A stretch of 34,696 bases of DNA, from the NCBI GenBank assembly GCA_016650235.1, contig JAENWC010000285.1, positions 1 to 34,696 of the forward strand, written 5' to 3'. The stretch comes from Terriglobia bacterium (GTDB lineage: Bacteria > Acidobacteriota > Terriglobia > Bryobacterales > Bryobacteraceae). This document shows positions 1-6,682 of this stretch, one piece after another. Each line of letters starts with the position of its first letter. Position 1 is the stretch's first letter. A program made the position numbers and the translations under genes. The notes beneath the pieces are model-generated. The model saw only the letters and a program-made list of their open reading frames with translations. It made no database searches and was not told the origin of the DNA.

Positions 1-1
1 C

Positions 2-271
2 GAGGGCGCCGGCTTCGAGGTGATCGACGTGGAGAACCTGCGCAGACATTATGCGCTCACCTGCCGGGCATGGGTGGAGCGCCTTCGCGCCAACCGGGAC
101 GCCTGTCTCAGGGTTGTCGGCGAGGAAACGTGGCGGACCTGGCAACTTTTTTTGGCCGGCTCGGCCGTCGCTTTTGAAGAAGGGACTTTGGGCCTGCATC
201 AGGTGCTCTTGGCTAAACGAGGAGCGCGGTGCGCCGCGCCGATGACGCGCGAATATATGTACGCCCGCTGA
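2..271 (+). CDS. Cyclopropane-fatty-acyl-phospholipid synthase, C-terminal end (partial)
   Basis: The reading frame is open from the window edge to a TGA at 269-271, so only the last 89 residues are present. The segment reads GAGFEVIDVENLRRHYALT, then CRAWVERLRAN, and later FEEGTLGLHQVLLAK. These are the hallmark C-terminal motifs of SAM-dependent cyclopropane fatty acid synthases (CFA/Mycolic_acid_synth family), in which the HYA..T..W segment and the GLHQVL end are strongly conserved. The enzyme adds a methylene bridge to unsaturated acyl chains of membrane phospholipids, using S-adenosylmethionine. The SAM-binding core lies outside the window, so the exact subfamily (cyclopropane synthase or a related fatty-acid methyltransferase) cannot be told. 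The next gene converges from the other strand only 15 bases away. Confidence 0.85.
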   Translation, partial: EGAGFEVIDVENLRRHYALTCRAWVERLRANRDACLRVVGEETWRTWQLFLAGSAVAFEEGTLGLHQVLLAKRGARCAAPMTREYMYAR

Positions 272-286
272 GATTCGCCGCCACGA

Positions 287-478
287 TCAATGATCTCTCT
301 CTTCGGGTTGAGCCATTTCACCCTCGGCGCGTTCGAATTCCGCTATCGGCATCTCGAACGTCCCGCAGTCGGCGCACACCACCTCCACACGATCTTTCGT
401 TTCATCGGGAAACGAACACGCTGCCTCCGCCCCGCAACGAGGGCAAGGGGCCTCCAGCAACTCCCAATCCTCTTTCAT
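287..478 (-). CDS. Small zinc-ribbon protein
   Basis: This 63-residue acidic protein carries two CxxC pairs, CPRCG near residue 12 and CADCG near residue 35, spaced as in a zinc ribbon. The ATG at 476-478 is preceded on the minus strand by a clear GGAGG (plus-strand 485-489), which supports the start. It lies 45 bases downstream of the Hsp20-like gene on the same strand, so the two probably form one transcript. The rest of the chain (MPIAEFERAEGEMAQPEERDH end) is charged and probably flexible. No enzyme motif is visible. A role as a small metal-binding or nucleic-acid-binding accessory protein is possible, but the function is unknown. Confidence 0.72.
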   Translation of the reverse strand: MKEDWELLEAPCPRCGAEAACSFPDETKDRVEVVCADCGTFEMPIAEFERAEGEMAQPEERDH

Positions 479-523
479 AGGGAACCTCCATTCTTGACGG
501 TGAATAGGTTGTCGTGGCGCTGG

Positions 524-940
524 CTACGCGGCCGCATCCACGGTAATCTGCTTGCTCTTGACCGCGGCCGCAAGCGGCGCGCCGATGCGCAAAACTCCAT
601 TCCCGATCCTCGCCTTAACCATTTCAATCTCGATTGGCTTGGGCAATTCGAAGCGCCGGCATACGTCATTGGGGCCATACTCGATCACCTCCAAGTCCTT
701 GGACTCGAATCCCGGCAATGTGACGTGTAACTCATAGGCTCCATCTTTCTCCGCCAGTTCCGCCGCGGGCCAACCCATGACTTCCCGCTCCGCTCTCAGC
801 CAGTCTTCGAGCGCGTGCCACAGTTCGCGGCCTCTCTTCTCAAAGAGATCGAAGGCACGCTGGCGAACCAATGCAATCTGTTTCGCAATCTCTTCAAAGA
901 CGGGCGCAGACTTGGAACCCGGACCCTCAACTTTGTGCAC
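524..940 (-). CDS. Hsp20/alpha-crystallin-like protein with DUF2934-like N-terminal segment
   Basis: The N-terminal part reads VRQRAFDLFEKRGRELWHALEDWLRAE, which resembles the DUF2934 motif (helical, ending in a DWLRAE signature). The second half (YELHVTLPGFESKDLEVIEYG, then a GVLRIGAP strand) has the pattern of an alpha-crystallin domain: a 'LPG' turn, a KDLEV strand and a 'NGVL.I' hairpin. DUF2934 joined to Hsp20 is common in Acidobacteria. The usual role is ATP-independent holding of unfolding proteins. The frame stays open to 1036, but the only start there is a TTG lying in the T-run of a hairpin that ends the tRNA gene. I therefore prefer the GTG at 938-940, which leaves about 20 residues before the conserved block. 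No good Shine-Dalgarno supports any start, so the N-terminus is uncertain. Confidence 0.7.
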   Translation of the reverse strand: MHKVEGPGSKSAPVFEEIAKQIALVRQRAFDLFEKRGRELWHALEDWLRAEREVMGWPAAELAEKDGAYELHVTLPGFESKDLEVIEYGPNDVCRRFELPKPIEIEMVKARIGNGVLRIGAPLAAAVKSKQITVDAAA

Positions 941-1034
941 TGCGATTATTGAACATACCCCCTCGACTTTCACCGTGCATTTCGGTTGCCAACCAGCGGC
1001 CGTTACCCCTGCGCTTTTCTCCTTCGCCACGAGC

Positions 1035-1076
1035 AAAAGGATCGCCGAAGCCTACGCGAGCAGGAGTTGGCGATCC
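1035..1076 (-). terminator. Hairpin terminator after tRNA-Leu
   Basis: A perfect 8-bp inverted repeat (1039-1046 GGATCGCC with 1069-1076 GGCGATCC) is followed, in the minus-strand direction, by TTTTG. This is the shape of an intrinsic terminator about 50 bases after the tRNA gene. Its T-run overlaps the TTG that would be the longest start of the Hsp20-like gene. Confidence 0.55.
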
Positions 1077-1123
1077 GATGGCCGGCGATAACCAGGCACA
1101 CAGCCAAAACTTGTTGATTTTAA

Positions 1124-1210
1124 TGGTGCGGATGAGAGGACTTGAACCTCCACACCCTTGCGGGTACATGGACCTGAACCATGCGCGTCTGCCAATTCCG
1201 CCACATCCGC
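1124..1210 (-). tRNA. tRNA-Leu (CAG anticodon)
   Basis: Read on the minus strand, the 87-base sequence begins GCGGATG and ends CATCCGC-A-CCA, a perfect 7-bp acceptor stem with an encoded CCA end. The anticodon arm is CATGG-TTCAGGT-CCATG, so the anticodon is CAG, reading CUG leucine codons. A long variable arm (CCCGCAAGGG) marks it as a class II tRNA, as expected for leucine. The T arm contains GGTTCAAGTCC. It lies between the terminator of the vitamin B6 operon and the Hsp20-like gene and is transcribed in the same direction as both. Confidence 0.97.
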
Positions 1211-1228
1211 ACAGTTGTGGGGGTAAAA

Positions 1229-1255
1229 CAAGAAGCAGCGAGTGACAGCTGCTTC
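1229..1255 (-). terminator. Hairpin terminator of the pdx operon
   Basis: GAAGCAGC (1232-1239) and GCTGCTTC (1248-1255) form a perfect 8-bp stem with an 8-base loop. In the minus direction the stem is followed by TTGTTTT. It lies 32 bases after the phosphatase gene and before the tRNA, so it likely ends the pdxR-pdxS-pdxT-phosphatase transcript. T-rich sequence also follows on the plus strand, so it could act both ways. Confidence 0.6.
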
Positions 1256-1286
1256 CTTTCTATTGTCGATCAGGAACGGGCGGGTG

Positions 1287-1784
1287 TCAAATTTTGCCGC
1301 CTGTTTCGCGGAATAGACGGGAACGCCGCGGCGATGGAGTGTTGGCGGTGGGCGGCGTTGTTGGAGTGTTGTTGTGGGCGCGCAGGGCGAGCACGAGTTG
1401 CATCACCAGATCCTCGAGTTGAGTGGCCACTTGGGAGTAGACTTCATCGGTGAGTCCGATGGGATCACGCACCTGCCATTCGAGCAGTGTGCCGCCCGGG
1501 GCCAGCGGAATCTGCTTGGGCATCGGATGGCCGCTGATGTTGACAATCACATCGAAGGGTCCGCCGGCCACCTCGTACATTGACTTGGGCCATTGCTGGC
1601 TGATGTCGACTTTGTGATCGAGCATGGTCTTGGTGGTGAGCGGGGCAATATAGGTTGCCGGGGCCAGGCCGGCGCTGGAGGCGATCATGACGTCATGACC
1701 GTAGCCGCGGGCGAACCCCTCGGCCATCTGGCTGCGGCAACTGTTGCCGATGCATACGAAGAGCACCTTTACTGGTTGTTGCAT
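1287..1784 (-). CDS. Low-molecular-weight phosphatase / arsenate-reductase-like protein
   Basis: The 165-residue protein starts MQQPVKVLFVCIGNSCRSQM. It contains the CX5R(S) phosphate-binding loop at C11-R17-S18 and the general-acid Asp in VRDPIG (D107), the two signatures of the LMW protein-tyrosine phosphatase/ArsC fold. NSCRSQMAEG is closest to thioredoxin-coupled ArsC. However, there are no cysteines after C16, so the two resolving cysteines (about positions 82 and 89 in Bacillus-type ArsC) are missing. It may therefore be a phosphatase, or an arsenate reductase using another electron relay. The C-terminus is proline/threonine-rich. The ATG at 1784 overlaps the end of pdxT by 16 bases, implying translational coupling in the B6 operon. 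Its role there is unknown; dephosphorylation of a B6-pathway compound or partner protein is only a guess. Confidence 0.8.
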   Translation of the reverse strand: MQQPVKVLFVCIGNSCRSQMAEGFARGYGHDVMIASSAGLAPATYIAPLTTKTMLDHKVDISQQWPKSMYEVAGGPFDVIVNISGHPMPKQIPLAPGGTLLEWQVRDPIGLTDEVYSQVATQLEDLVMQLVLALRAHNNTPTTPPTANTPSPRRSRLFRETGGKI

Positions 1785-2347
1785 GATCGCACCATATCGA
1801 GAAAAAGCGACTGCACGCGACGGCTCGCGCCGAGTTCGGGATGGAACGTAGCCACCAGATGGCGGCCCTGTTGAACCAGCACCGGCGAGTCCTTCCAGCG
1901 GGCGCGTACAACAACATCGGGACCGGCGCGGCGAATGATGGGAGCGCGAATGAAGACGGCTTCGATGGGCGGCTGCTCGTGGTCCAGTTGCAGGTTGGCG
2001 ACCTGGCTGTGAACTTGCCGTCCATACGCGTTTCGCTCGACGGTGATATCGACAAGGCCGAGGGAATCCTGCGGCGGATTCACCACGTCTTTGGCCAGCA
2101 GGATGGCTCCGGCACACGTGCCAAAGACGGGCTTGCGTAACCCGAATTCCCGAAGTGGGGCCATGAGAGATTCGATTTCGAGCAACTTCAGCATGGTGGT
2201 GCTCTCACCGCCAGGGATGACCAGTGCATCGATCCGCGCCAGATCCGCAGCCGCGCGCACTTGTATGGTTTGCGCGCCGGCTTCCTGGAAAGCCTTTTCA
2301 TGGGCTTCAAAATCGCCCTGCAAAGCAAGTACGCCGATCAGGGGCAA
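1769..2347 (-). CDS. pdxT: Pyridoxal 5'-phosphate synthase, glutaminase subunit PdxT
   Basis: This 192-residue class I glutamine amidotransferase has the expected family length. The catalytic triad is visible: C78 in FGTCAG, with H169 and E171 in FHPEL. The oxyanion/glutamine-binding GGES segment is at residues 46-49. It releases ammonia from glutamine and passes it to PdxS, forming the 12+12 PLP synthase complex in the cytoplasm (DXP-independent vitamin B6 pathway). It begins 3 bases after the pdxS stop codon and overlaps the phosphatase gene at its own end, so all three are surely co-transcribed. Confidence 0.97.
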   Translation of the reverse strand: MPLIGVLALQGDFEAHEKAFQEAGAQTIQVRAAADLARIDALVIPGGESTTMLKLLEIESLMAPLREFGLRKPVFGTCAGAILLAKDVVNPPQDSLGLVDITVERNAYGRQVHSQVANLQLDHEQPPIEAVFIRAPIIRRAGPDVVVRARWKDSPVLVQQGRHLVATFHPELGASRRVQSLFLDMVRSCNNQ

Positions 2348-2350
2348 GCG

Positions 2351-3235
2351 CTACCAGCCTCGCGTCTGCATCAGTTCCGACTCGGGGAGCTTGGAGATGT
2401 CGAGGCCCGCCATGCCGATGCCGAGTTCATTGCTCGCCTCAAGCAACTTGACCGGATCCTGGTAATAGGTGGCGGCCTTCACGATGGCGCGTGCGCGGGC
2501 TTCCGGATCGTCGGACTTAAAGATGCCGGATCCGACAAAGACGGCTTCGGCGCCCAGTTGCATGACGAGGGCGGCGTCGGCGGGGGTGGCAATGCCGCCG
2601 GCGGAGAAATTAGGCACCGGGAGCTTACCGTTCTTGGCGACATATTGGATCAGTTCGAGCGGGGCCTGGTGCTTCTTGGATTCATGCACCAGTTCCTCTT
2701 CGCCGAGCACGGTGAGCTGCTTGATCTCCTTGACGATGGTGCGGATGTGGCGGACCGCTTCCACGATGTTGCCGGAACCGGCTTCGCCTTTGGTGCGGAT
2801 CATGGCCGCGCCTTCGGCAATGCGGCGCAGCGCCTCACCCAGATTGCGTGCGCCGCAGACAAAGGGGACTTTGAAGCTGCGCTTGGAGATGTGGTGCTCT
2901 TCGTCGGCGGGCGTGAGCACTTCGCTTTCGTCAATGTAGTCCACCTCGAGGGCTTCGAGAACGCGCGCCTCCATGAAGTGGCCGATGCGCGCCTTGGCCA
3001 TGACGGGGATGCTGACGGTGGCCATGATCTCGCGGATCCTGCTGATGGGGGCCATGCGGGCTACGCCGCCGTCCTTGCGGATATCGGAGGGGACGCGCTC
3101 GAGCGCCATGACAGCGCATGCGCCCGCCTTCTCGGCGATCTCCGCCTGCTGGGCGTTGGTGACGTCCATAATGACGCCGCCTTTGAGCATCTCAGCCAAT
3201 CCAACCTTCAAACGAAAAGCATCATCGAGAAACAT
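2351..3235 (-). CDS. pdxS: Pyridoxal 5'-phosphate synthase, lyase subunit PdxS
   Basis: The 294-residue (beta/alpha)8-barrel protein matches the very conserved PdxS/SNZ family over its whole length. D24 (VIMDVT), the first Schiff-base lysine K81 (MAKARIGHF) and the second lysine K149 ([11 protein letters not shown]) are all in place. It builds pyridoxal 5'-phosphate from ribose 5-phosphate, glyceraldehyde 3-phosphate and the ammonia delivered by PdxT. A good Shine-Dalgarno (AAGGAG, plus-strand 3242-3247) precedes the ATG. It follows the PdxR-like regulator by 18 bases on the same strand, so the regulator, synthase and glutaminase form one operon. Confidence 0.98.
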   Translation of the reverse strand: MFLDDAFRLKVGLAEMLKGGVIMDVTNAQQAEIAEKAGACAVMALERVPSDIRKDGGVARMAPISRIREIMATVSIPVMAKARIGHFMEARVLEALEVDYIDESEVLTPADEEHHISKRSFKVPFVCGARNLGEALRRIAEGAAMIRTKGEAGSGNIVEAVRHIRTIVKEIKQLTVLGEEELVHESKKHQAPLELIQYVAKNGKLPVPNFSAGGIATPADAALVMQLGAEAVFVGSGIFKSDDPEARARAIVKAATYYQDPVKLLEASNELGIGMAGLDISKLPESELMQTRGW

Positions 3236-3253
3236 AAGTGACTCCTTAGAATT

Positions 3254-4654
3254 TTAGACCATTGCTAATGCGGGTTGCGAGTGATGGGCGAGGCGTGCTC
3301 GCGCCAATTCCTCTTTAAAGAGAGTGCCGAGGAGGGAGACTCCGCGGTGGATCTTGCCGGGGTTGAGTCCGGCAAAGCTTAAGCGAAGGCATCCCGGTTC
3401 CGCAGTGGCGGAGAAGAAGCGGCCGGGAAGGTAAGATACGCCAACGGCTTCGGCGCGGTGCAGGAGTTCGGCTGCATCGAGCGGCGCGGGCAGGGTGACC
3501 CAGAGATTCATGCCGCCTTGGGGACGGGTGAAGCGGGCGGTCTTGGGGAGATGCCGCGCGCATGCTTCCAGACACGCAGCGAGGCGCAGGGCTCCTGTCT
3601 CGATCATGCGCTTGCGGTGCTGCTCGAGCAGTCCGGACTCGGCAAAACGCACCAGGACTGCTTGCGAGAGCTGGTCCGAGTGAAGATCGCACCATTGTTT
3701 GGTCTCAGCCAAGGCAGCGGCAATGCGTGTGGGAGCAAGCACCCATCCGACGCGGAGCCCGGGAAAGGCGATTTTGGAAAAGCTGCCCAGTTGCACGGTT
3801 TCACCGGTCTCATCCATAGCCTTGAGCGAGGGCAGCGGCGCGCCCTCGTAGCGCAGGCCGGCATAGATTGCGTTCTCCACAAGCAACGCTCCGGCGTCCC
3901 GGACGATGGCAATGAGACGGTGACGGGCATCGAGTGGCAAGGATGCGCCGGTGGGATTCTGGAAGCTGGGCGTGACCAGGACCAGTTTCGGGCGGTCGCG
4001 ACGCAGGGCGTGTTCGAGCAGGTCCAGGCGGTAGCCATCCTCGCCGACCTGGACGCCGATAACGCGCGCGCCGGAGCGGGAGAAGGCTTCGCGCAGACCG
4101 GGATAAACGGGGTCCTCCACCAGGACGGCGTCGCCGGGCTGAATGAGTGCTCTAGCGATGAGGTCGAGGGCCTGCTGGCATCCATTGGTGATCACAACTT
4201 TGTCAGACCCGCGGGAGATGCCGGAGGTGAACGCATCCTCGATCAGCCAACGGCGCAAAGGCTCGTAGCCGAACGGGGATCCTAATTGAAGAATCGCGCC
4301 AAGATCTTGTCCATCCAGCACTTGCCGGCAAACCGTGCGGAAGTGATCGAGGGGAAAAAGCTCTTCGGAAGGCCTGGACGAGGCAAAACTGATGGGGGTG
4401 AGTTCGTTTTGCCACGGCTGCACGAAGCTGCCGCGACCGACATGGCCTTTGATCCAGCCCTCCGATTCCAGCAGTTCATAGGCAGCGGCAATGGTGGCTC
4501 GATTGAGTCCAAGTTGGCCAGCCAATTCCCTGGTTGGTGGGATACGATCTCCTGGGTTAAGATTGCCGGAACGAATAGATTCCCGGATGTGATCCGACAA
4601 CTGCCTATAAATTGGTGTATGGGAGGCGGTGTCGAGATGGACCGCGGTCAACAT
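3254..4654 (-). CDS. pdxR: MocR/PdxR-like GntR-aminotransferase transcription factor
   Basis: The 466-residue protein has an N-terminal GntR winged helix (about 1-80: PIYRQLSDHIRESI, PPTRELAGQLGLNR, GRGSFV) and a fold-type I aminotransferase domain (about 110-450). The aminotransferase domain has NPTG at 233-236 and the PLP-binding lysine K294 in SFSKIAFPG. This is the MocR architecture. As the first gene of an operon with pdxS and pdxT, it is probably a PLP-sensing regulator of B6 synthesis (PdxR). Where relatives usually carry an acidic E-D-D-x-Y, this protein has E260-N-A-I-Y264, so the Asp that normally contacts the PLP ring nitrogen may be lost, consistent with sensing rather than catalysis. 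The frame opens upstream at a TTG inside the inverted repeat; the ATG at 4652-4654 is the better start, although it lacks a clear Shine-Dalgarno. Confidence 0.85.
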   Translation of the reverse strand: MLTAVHLDTASHTPIYRQLSDHIRESIRSGNLNPGDRIPPTRELAGQLGLNRATIAAAYELLESEGWIKGHVGRGSFVQPWQNELTPISFASSRPSEELFPLDHFRTVCRQVLDGQDLGAILQLGSPFGYEPLRRWLIEDAFTSGISRGSDKVVITNGCQQALDLIARALIQPGDAVLVEDPVYPGLREAFSRSGARVIGVQVGEDGYRLDLLEHALRRDRPKLVLVTPSFQNPTGASLPLDARHRLIAIVRDAGALLVENAIYAGLRYEGAPLPSLKAMDETGETVQLGSFSKIAFPGLRVGWVLAPTRIAAALAETKQWCDLHSDQLSQAVLVRFAESGLLEQHRKRMIETGALRLAACLEACARHLPKTARFTRPQGGMNLWVTLPAPLDAAELLHRAEAVGVSYLPGRFFSATAEPGCLRLSFAGLNPGKIHRGVSLLGTLFKEELARARLAHHSQPALAMV

Positions 4655-4670
4655 GAATAGAACAGTGTAC

Positions 4671-4699
4671 CATATTGGCTCACTAGCCAGGTAGTCCAA
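4671..4699 (-). promoter_or_regulatory. Possible sigma-70-like promoter of the pdxR operon
   Basis: On the minus strand TTGGAC (plus-strand 4694-4699) is followed after 17 bases by AATATG (4671-4676), which lies 16 bases before the ATG of the regulator. The -35-like hexamer is part of the inverted repeat, which would suit autoregulation. The -10-like hexamer is a weak match. Confidence 0.35.
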
Positions 4700-4727
4700 T
4701 TTAGCCTAGACTGGTTTATTGGACTAC
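4691..4727. promoter_or_regulatory. 10-bp inverted repeat, candidate PdxR operator
   Basis: GTAGTCCAAT (4691-4700) and ATTGGACTAC (4718-4727) are perfect inverted copies separated by 17 bases. A degraded third half-site, ATTGGCTCAC, sits at 4674-4683 between this repeat and the start of the regulator. The position just upstream of a MocR-type regulator gene and the roughly 27-bp centre-to-centre spacing of the arms fit a dimeric regulator binding two turns apart. No copy was noticed in front of other genes of the window. Confidence 0.6.
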
Positions 4728-4734
4728 TAGGAGG

Positions 4735-4930
4735 AAGGTCCTTGATCAGACCCAGCACGTTGCCAACAGGATCACGAAACCTGGCCGTAATATCGGGAGC
4801 ATCGGCACCAATGGGAGGCGCGGCCGTGGCCGGGCCGTGCTCCGCTCCGCCAGTCGAACACCTGTTTGTAAAATTCAGATGAGCGTTGGATGTTCGTAGC
4901 GGGAATCTCGATGTAACAAATTTTCCTCAT
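4735..4930 (-). pseudogene. Glyoxalase/VOC-family gene remnant
   Basis: Read leftward from the ATG at 4930, the frame gives MRKICYIEIPATNIQRSSEF, continuing YKQVFDWR, a typical start of a vicinal-oxygen-chelate (glyoxalase-like) protein. It then loses homology. Another frame supplies the family's usual C-terminal ending, ITARFRDPVGNVLGLIKD (roughly 4736-4800). The middle of the domain, about half the normal 120 residues, is missing, and the two ends are out of frame. This is a clear decayed gene whose 3' end abuts the inverted repeat upstream of the PdxR-like regulator. It fills most of the 335-base space between that regulator and the SnoaL-like gene. Confidence 0.65.
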
Positions 4931-4990
4931 TTGCTAAAGTTGGAGGCAGAGGGAACATTGTAGAATGACCTGGGAGAGGGGATTTGGTGG

Positions 4991-5353
4991 ATGCATCCAA
5001 ACGTCGCAGTGGTAGAGGCATTCCTGGAATGCTTGCGGAAGAGAGACTTGTCGGGGGCTCCGTTTGCGGACCGGATCCTATTTGAGGATCCCTTGACTGG
5101 GGATCCCTTAGAGGGCAAACACAACGTGATGCGGTTCATACAGGCCTACCTGCCTGCGTTGGCGGAAGTGCGGATCATGACTGAGGTATCCACAGACAAT
5201 CACGTTGCTTGCGAATGGGAGGCGGTGACACCATTTGGACGCTTGACGTTGTTCCAACTGTTCGAAATCGAGCACGGGCTGATTGTGAAATTGAAGTCCT
5301 ACTATGATCCGCGCGCCATACTTGCTAGCCTGGGTACGCACGGAGGGAACTGA
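4991..5353 (+). CDS. SnoaL/NTF2-like protein
   Basis: This 120-residue protein has the NTF2-like fold pattern: an N-terminal helix (VAVVEAFLECLRKRDL), the ILFEDPLTG strand and turn where the family forms its pocket, FIQAYLPALAEVRIM, and C-terminal strands EWEAVTPFG, LFQLFEIEHGLIVKLKSYYDP. Such proteins bind or isomerise small hydrophobic molecules; several are polyketide cyclases or ketosteroid-isomerase-like enzymes, and many are unassigned. There is no direct hint of the substrate. It ends 5 bases before the nitrilase-family gene on the same strand, so the two may be co-transcribed. It reads away from the VOC remnant. Confidence 0.75.
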   Translation: MHPNVAVVEAFLECLRKRDLSGAPFADRILFEDPLTGDPLEGKHNVMRFIQAYLPALAEVRIMTEVSTDNHVACEWEAVTPFGRLTLFQLFEIEHGLIVKLKSYYDPRAILASLGTHGGN

Positions 5354-5358
5354 AGGTC

Positions 5359-6651
5359 ATGATGCGTTTATTGTTTATCGTTGTGCTCGCCAACGCGCTT
5401 TGCGCCGGTGAAGAGCAGTGGCGCCAGTCGGCCTTTTCTGAAGGAAGCGAGGGATGGTCGGTATGGGCGGCGCGTCCCGAGATTGCTCCGCGCACTTTTG
5501 TGGAGAAGATGGTGAACCGGGGCGAGCCGGGATCGCTGGCCATTTCCGGCAACTCGAATGTTGCGGCCTATGGTGGGTGGGAGCGCAAGCTGACGGTGAG
5601 TCCGGGCTCCTGGTACCGGCTTACGGCGTACTATCGCGTTGTCGGCATGACGCACGAGAATCTCCAGGTTCTTGCTCGATTGGATTGGCGCACCAGCCAG
5701 GGCAAGCGCGCTGGACAGCCCGATTATGCATGGCGTGTCCGGCCGGCGGATGGCGGATGGAACCGCGTGGAGATGGAAGCGCCGGCGCCTGAGAATGCGG
5801 CGACGGCGCAGTTGCAGCTCTATCTGCAGAATGCCCCGCTGGCCACGGTCTACTGGGACGAGATCGCGCTGGAGCCGGTGGCGCGGCCCGGCGCGCGGAA
5901 GGTTACCGTGGCAGCGGTGAACCTGCGGCCGCGATCCACAGGCGGGGCCGAGGCAAGCGTGCAGAAGTTTCTGGACCTGGTGGAGCGCCAAGTCAGGCCA
6001 GGAACGGATGTGATTCTGCTGCCGGAGGGAATCACTGTTGTCGGGACGGGGAAGACGTATGCGGAAGTGGCGGAAACGATCCCTGGGCCCACGACGGGGA
6101 AACTCGGCGCAATGGCGAAACGCAAGAATGCTTACATAGCGGGTGGAATCCTGGAAAGGGAAGGCATTGCCATCTATAACACGGCGGTGCTGCTGGACCG
6201 TCAAGGGCAACTGGTGGGCAAGTACCGGAAGGTTTATTTGCCGCGGGAAGAGATTGAGGGAGGTCTTACTCCCGGCAACGACTATCCTGTATTCGATACC
6301 GACTTCGGCAGGGTGGGGATGATGATCTGTTGGGACCTGCAATACGCCGATCCGGCGCGCGCCCTGGCCAGGCGTGGCGCTGAACTGTTGCTGGTGCCCA
6401 TCTGGGGCGGCGACGAAACTTTGGGCAAAGCGCGGGCGCTTGAGAATCGTGTTTTCGTGGCCTCGTCCGGCTATGACTATCCGACTTATGTGATGGACCC
6501 GGATGGGGAGATTCTCGCCATCACCCGTGAAGACGGGGCGACGGCGGTGGCCACCATCGACCTCAACCGGCGCTATGCGGACAAGTGGCTGGGGGACATG
6601 CGCGGGCGTTTCATGAAAGAGTTGCGCACCGACATTAAGGCCGAGCCATAA
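5359..6651 (+). CDS. Secreted carbon-nitrogen hydrolase (nitrilase superfamily) with N-terminal binding-like domain
   Basis: The 430-residue protein begins with a short signal peptide (MMRLLFIVVLANALCA). Residues about 20-175 form an extra beta-rich segment (EGWSVWAARP, SWYRLTAYYRVVG, VYWDEIALEPV) resembling carbohydrate-binding jelly-roll domains. From about 180 a nitrilase/amidase domain follows with the full catalytic triad E223 (LLPEGI), K291 (YRKVYLP) and C324 (MMICWDLQ). The fold hydrolyses amides or nitriles, usually inside the cell; here export and an added domain suggest cleavage of an amide on an external or periplasmic substrate. The tyrosine after the catalytic lysine replaces the common histidine. 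The substrate cannot be named. It lies 5 bases after the SnoaL-like gene. Confidence 0.85.
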   Translation: MMRLLFIVVLANALCAGEEQWRQSAFSEGSEGWSVWAARPEIAPRTFVEKMVNRGEPGSLAISGNSNVAAYGGWERKLTVSPGSWYRLTAYYRVVGMTHENLQVLARLDWRTSQGKRAGQPDYAWRVRPADGGWNRVEMEAPAPENAATAQLQLYLQNAPLATVYWDEIALEPVARPGARKVTVAAVNLRPRSTGGAEASVQKFLDLVERQVRPGTDVILLPEGITVVGTGKTYAEVAETIPGPTTGKLGAMAKRKNAYIAGGILEREGIAIYNTAVLLDRQGQLVGKYRKVYLPREEIEGGLTPGNDYPVFDTDFGRVGMMICWDLQYADPARALARRGAELLLVPIWGGDETLGKARALENRVFVASSGYDYPTYVMDPDGEILAITREDGATAVATIDLNRRYADKWLGDMRGRFMKELRTDIKAEP

Positions 6652-6682
6652 TTGAGAAATCTAAAGTTATAGTTTAGAATAC

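Noticed and set aside
1287-1784. Calling the gene arsC as a true arsenate reductase
   Set aside because: The resolving cysteines are absent and no other ars genes are nearby; a broader LMW phosphatase-like call is safer.
2261-3241. Long plus-strand open frame of 326 codons opposite pdxS
   Set aside because: It is the mirror frame of pdxS, a gene with all catalytic residues in place; the plus-strand translation has a Gly/Asp/His-rich composition with no family resemblance.
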